A stretch of DNA of 24,767 nucleotides from JAWXVE01 sp044425575 (GTDB lineage: Bacteria; Bacillota; Clostridia; Lachnospirales; Lachnospiraceae). Of the stretch, positions 23,776-24,767 are shown piece by piece. The position numbers were made by a program, and so were the translations under genes. The notes beneath the pieces were generated by a model that was not told where the DNA came from, ran no database searches, and was given only the letters and a program-made list of their open reading frames with translations. Numbering within the stretch: the stretch's first letter is position 1; the number at the start of each line of letters is the position of its first letter. Where the stretch lies: NCBI GenBank assembly GCA_044425575.1, contig JAWXVE010000029.1, forward strand, positions 1 to 24,767, given 5' to 3'.

Positions 23776-23804
23776 ATACTAGTGTGGTTTTCTTTCTTTG
23801 TCAA
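23776..23804 (-). promoter_or_regulatory. Promoter for csoR and the metal ATPase
   Basis: On the minus strand TTGACA (23799-23804), 17 bp and TAGTAT (23776-23781) form a strong vegetative promoter. The candidate CsoR operator starts within 2 bp of the -10. Confidence 0.75.
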
Positions 23805-23904
23805 GCTTTTCTAGTAGATTTTCTAAATAAGTCTGATTAGATGCTTTCTCTACCAAACCATCTAGATAGTGTTCATAGCTGCAATTGCAATCTTGTACCT
23901 CCAA
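23779..23904 (-). pseudogene. 41-codon open frame, possible gene remnant
   Basis: A minus-strand frame from TTG at 23902-23904 to TAG at 23779-23781 encodes 41 residues, with CNCSYEHYLDGLVEKASNQ followed by an amphipathic helix TYLENLLEKLDKE. The composition looks like real protein. The TTG lies inside the TTGGAGG ribosome binding site, so a start there is unlikely, and there is no other start. The stop codon forms part of the csoR -10. I infer either a C-terminal remnant or a gene whose start was lost; the family is not recognised. Confidence 0.35.
23898..23902 (-). promoter_or_regulatory. Shine-Dalgarno sequence without a usable gene
   Basis: GGAGG on the minus strand lies after the palindrome promoter. 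The start codons at the right distance (TTG at 23888-23890) reach a stop after five codons, and the 41-codon frame is in another phase. Confidence 0.5.
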
Positions 23905-23910
23905 TCTAAA

Positions 23911-23940
23911 AATAACAACGTTATCAATAACGTTGTTATT
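23911..23940. promoter_or_regulatory. Perfect 14-bp-arm palindrome, probable repressor operator
   Basis: The plus strand reads AATAACAACGTTAT, CA, then its exact reverse complement ATAACGTTGTTATT. Each arm contains its own AACGTT palindrome. It overlaps the -10 and start site of a promoter by 3 bp on one side, which is the layout for a dimeric repressor such as a TetR-family member. On the minus strand it is followed by TTTTT, so it could also be a weak AT-rich terminator for the ABC gene. Confidence 0.7.
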
Positions 23941-23967
23941 AGAATGTATTTTTTATTTTTTTGTCAA
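23938..23967 (-). promoter_or_regulatory. Promoter overlapping the palindrome
   Basis: On the minus strand TTGACA (23962-23967), an 18-bp A-rich spacer and TCTAAT (23938-23943) form a strong vegetative promoter, with the palindrome over the -10 and the start site. No regular gene follows before csoR. Confidence 0.65.
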
Positions 23968-24109
23968 TCATTTTCAGTAACAAAATTCGGTGGCAACTAA
24001 TTCACAATTTCTATTACCTTTTCATCATAGAAGTATTCAGGAAAAACCTTTGAAAAATAAGCCATTGCCATCAACGGTATAAATGATGTATCTGCTTCTA
24101 TGAAATTCC

Positions 24110-24767
24110 CTAAACGATATTCCAGTTGGCACTTTGGGTCTGTAATTCCACCATCTTTTTGTATAGACCGTCCTTTTGAATCAGTGCTTGGTAACTTCCT
24201 TCTTCGGCCACCTTTCCTTCTTTGATCAGTACTATTTTATCAGCACCAGCAACCGTTCTCATTCTATGGGCGATTACCAAAACAGTTTTATTTTTAATAA
24301 GCTTCGCAATTGCATCTTGTACCAAGCTTTCGTTTTTAATATCCAGTGAGCTTGTTGCCTCATCAAGCAATATAATCGGTGCATCTTTTAAAAGTGCTCT
24401 AGCAATTGACAATCTCTGACGTTCACCCCCAGATAAGCTATGTCCATTTTCACCGATGAAAGAATGGTATCCGTCAGGCATTTTTTGTACAAACTCATCG
24501 CAATTCGCCAATTTAGCGACTGCAATAACTTCCTCATCAGTGGCATCTTTGTTACCAATCCGTATATTTTCTAGCACGCTATTGTTAAACAACGTAACAT
24601 CTTGGAATACGATAGAAATACTTTTTAGAAGCTCTTCTGGGTCGATTTTGGAAATATCTACACCACCGATGGTAACCGTTCCCTCTGACACGTCCCAGAA
24701 TCTCGCTGATAGTTTCATAGCTGTTGATTTACCTCCACCAGACGGACCTACAAGCGCTGTAACTTCC
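24110..24767 (-). CDS. ABC exporter nucleotide-binding domain, C-terminal part (cut by window edge)
   Basis: The frame enters from the right edge and ends at TAG 24110-24112. It reads VTALVGPSGGGKSTAMKLSARFWDV, with Walker A GPSGGGKST within the first 16 codons, a Q-loop in IVFQDVTLFN, the signature LSGGERQRLSIARAL, Walker B IILLDEATSSLD and the switch His in VLVIAHR. This is the NBD of a type IV (ABC-exporter-like) half-transporter, and the membrane domain must lie outside the window. The apparent ATG at 24716-24718 is internal, 16 codons after the edge. ARFWDV after Walker A is frequent in clostridial export pairs of unknown substrate. A second half-transporter is expected beyond the edge. 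Confidence 0.9.
   Translation of the reverse strand, partial: EVTALVGPSGGGKSTAMKLSARFWDVSEGTVTIGGVDISKIDPEELLKSISIVFQDVTLFNNSVLENIRIGNKDATDEEVIAVAKLANCDEFVQKMPDGYHSFIGENGHSLSGGERQRLSIARALLKDAPIILLDEATSSLDIKNESLVQDAIAKLIKNKTVLVIAHRMRTVAGADKIVLIKEGKVAEEGSYQALIQKDGLYKKMVELQTQSANWNIV

Larger units (their letters stand above)
23676..24109. other. Gene-poor 434-bp region between csoR and the ABC exporter
   Basis: This stretch holds the csoR promoter and operator, a 41-codon open frame, a second promoter with a perfect palindrome and a Shine-Dalgarno sequence, and a short frame that reads out of the end of the ABC gene. No gene with a normal start fits. I read it as regulatory DNA plus the remains of one or two lost genes. 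Confidence 0.6.

Noticed and set aside
23703..23789. Inverted 9-mer AACCACACT / AGTGTGGTT flanking the CsoR operator
   Set aside because: One arm lies in the promoter spacer, so it is not in the transcript; 60 bp apart and only 9 bp, probably chance.
1..24767. CRISPR array, tRNA, rRNA, insertion sequence or prophage genes
   Set aside because: No spaced direct repeats, no cloverleaf-like gene, no transposase or phage proteins were seen on either strand.

Overview
The window reads as chromosome of an AT-rich, spore-forming Clostridia-type bacterium. I infer Lachnospiraceae or a close relative from the AT-rich coding, purine-rich AGGAGG-like ribosome binding sites, a GerW-type spore gene, and a rpmB/asp23/fakA/recG neighbourhood like that of Firmicutes. 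Almost every gene is on the minus strand; only rpmB is on the plus strand. No rRNA, tRNA, insertion sequence, prophage or CRISPR array was seen.

Layout. (1) 1-5295, minus: asp23-like, fakA-like kinase, recG, a DegV protein and a second DegV protein cut by the left edge. The kinase and DegV (FakB-type) proteins are the two halves of a fatty acid kinase system. A terminator-like hairpin lies between fakA and recG. (2) 5296-5991: a divergent promoter region, rpmB with a strong hairpin terminator, and a small membrane-protein gene broken by a 5-bp tandem duplication. (3) 5992-12632, minus: U32 peptidase-family protein, FtsW/RodA-family glycosyltransferase, class B penicillin-binding protein (71-bp overlap with the previous gene), a conserved-looking 104-aa unknown, a DUF2953 membrane protein with a TEEP(I/A) repeat, and GerW. 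This is an envelope and sporulation cluster. (4) 12692-15011, minus: zapA with its own promoter and terminator, and ruvAB behind a good promoter with a LexA-like (SOS) box. (5) 15015-21442, minus: a module with its own promoter: MacB-type ABC ATPase, FtsX-type permease, a membrane protein with a putative permuted papain-like domain, and an unusual SDF-type symporter carrying an N-terminal degenerate GHKL-ATPase-like domain. (6) 21473-23804, minus: a CsoR-family metal sensor and a P1B-type metal ATPase behind a promoter overlapped by a CsoR-type operator. (7) 23779-24112: a scar-like intergenic region with a complete promoter, a perfect 14-bp-arm palindrome and a Shine-Dalgarno sequence but no proper gene after them, plus small open frames that look like remnants. 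(8) 24110-24767: the C-terminal nucleotide-binding domain of an ABC exporter, cut by the right edge.

Most of the window is housekeeping. The best candidates for new biology are the GHKL-like/SDF fusion with replaced ion- and substrate-binding motifs, its neighbour with the papain-like domain, the frameshifted micro-protein beside rpmB, and the promoter-operator without a gene near 23.9 kb. I did not find clear evidence of a complete, wholly new defence or mobile system.
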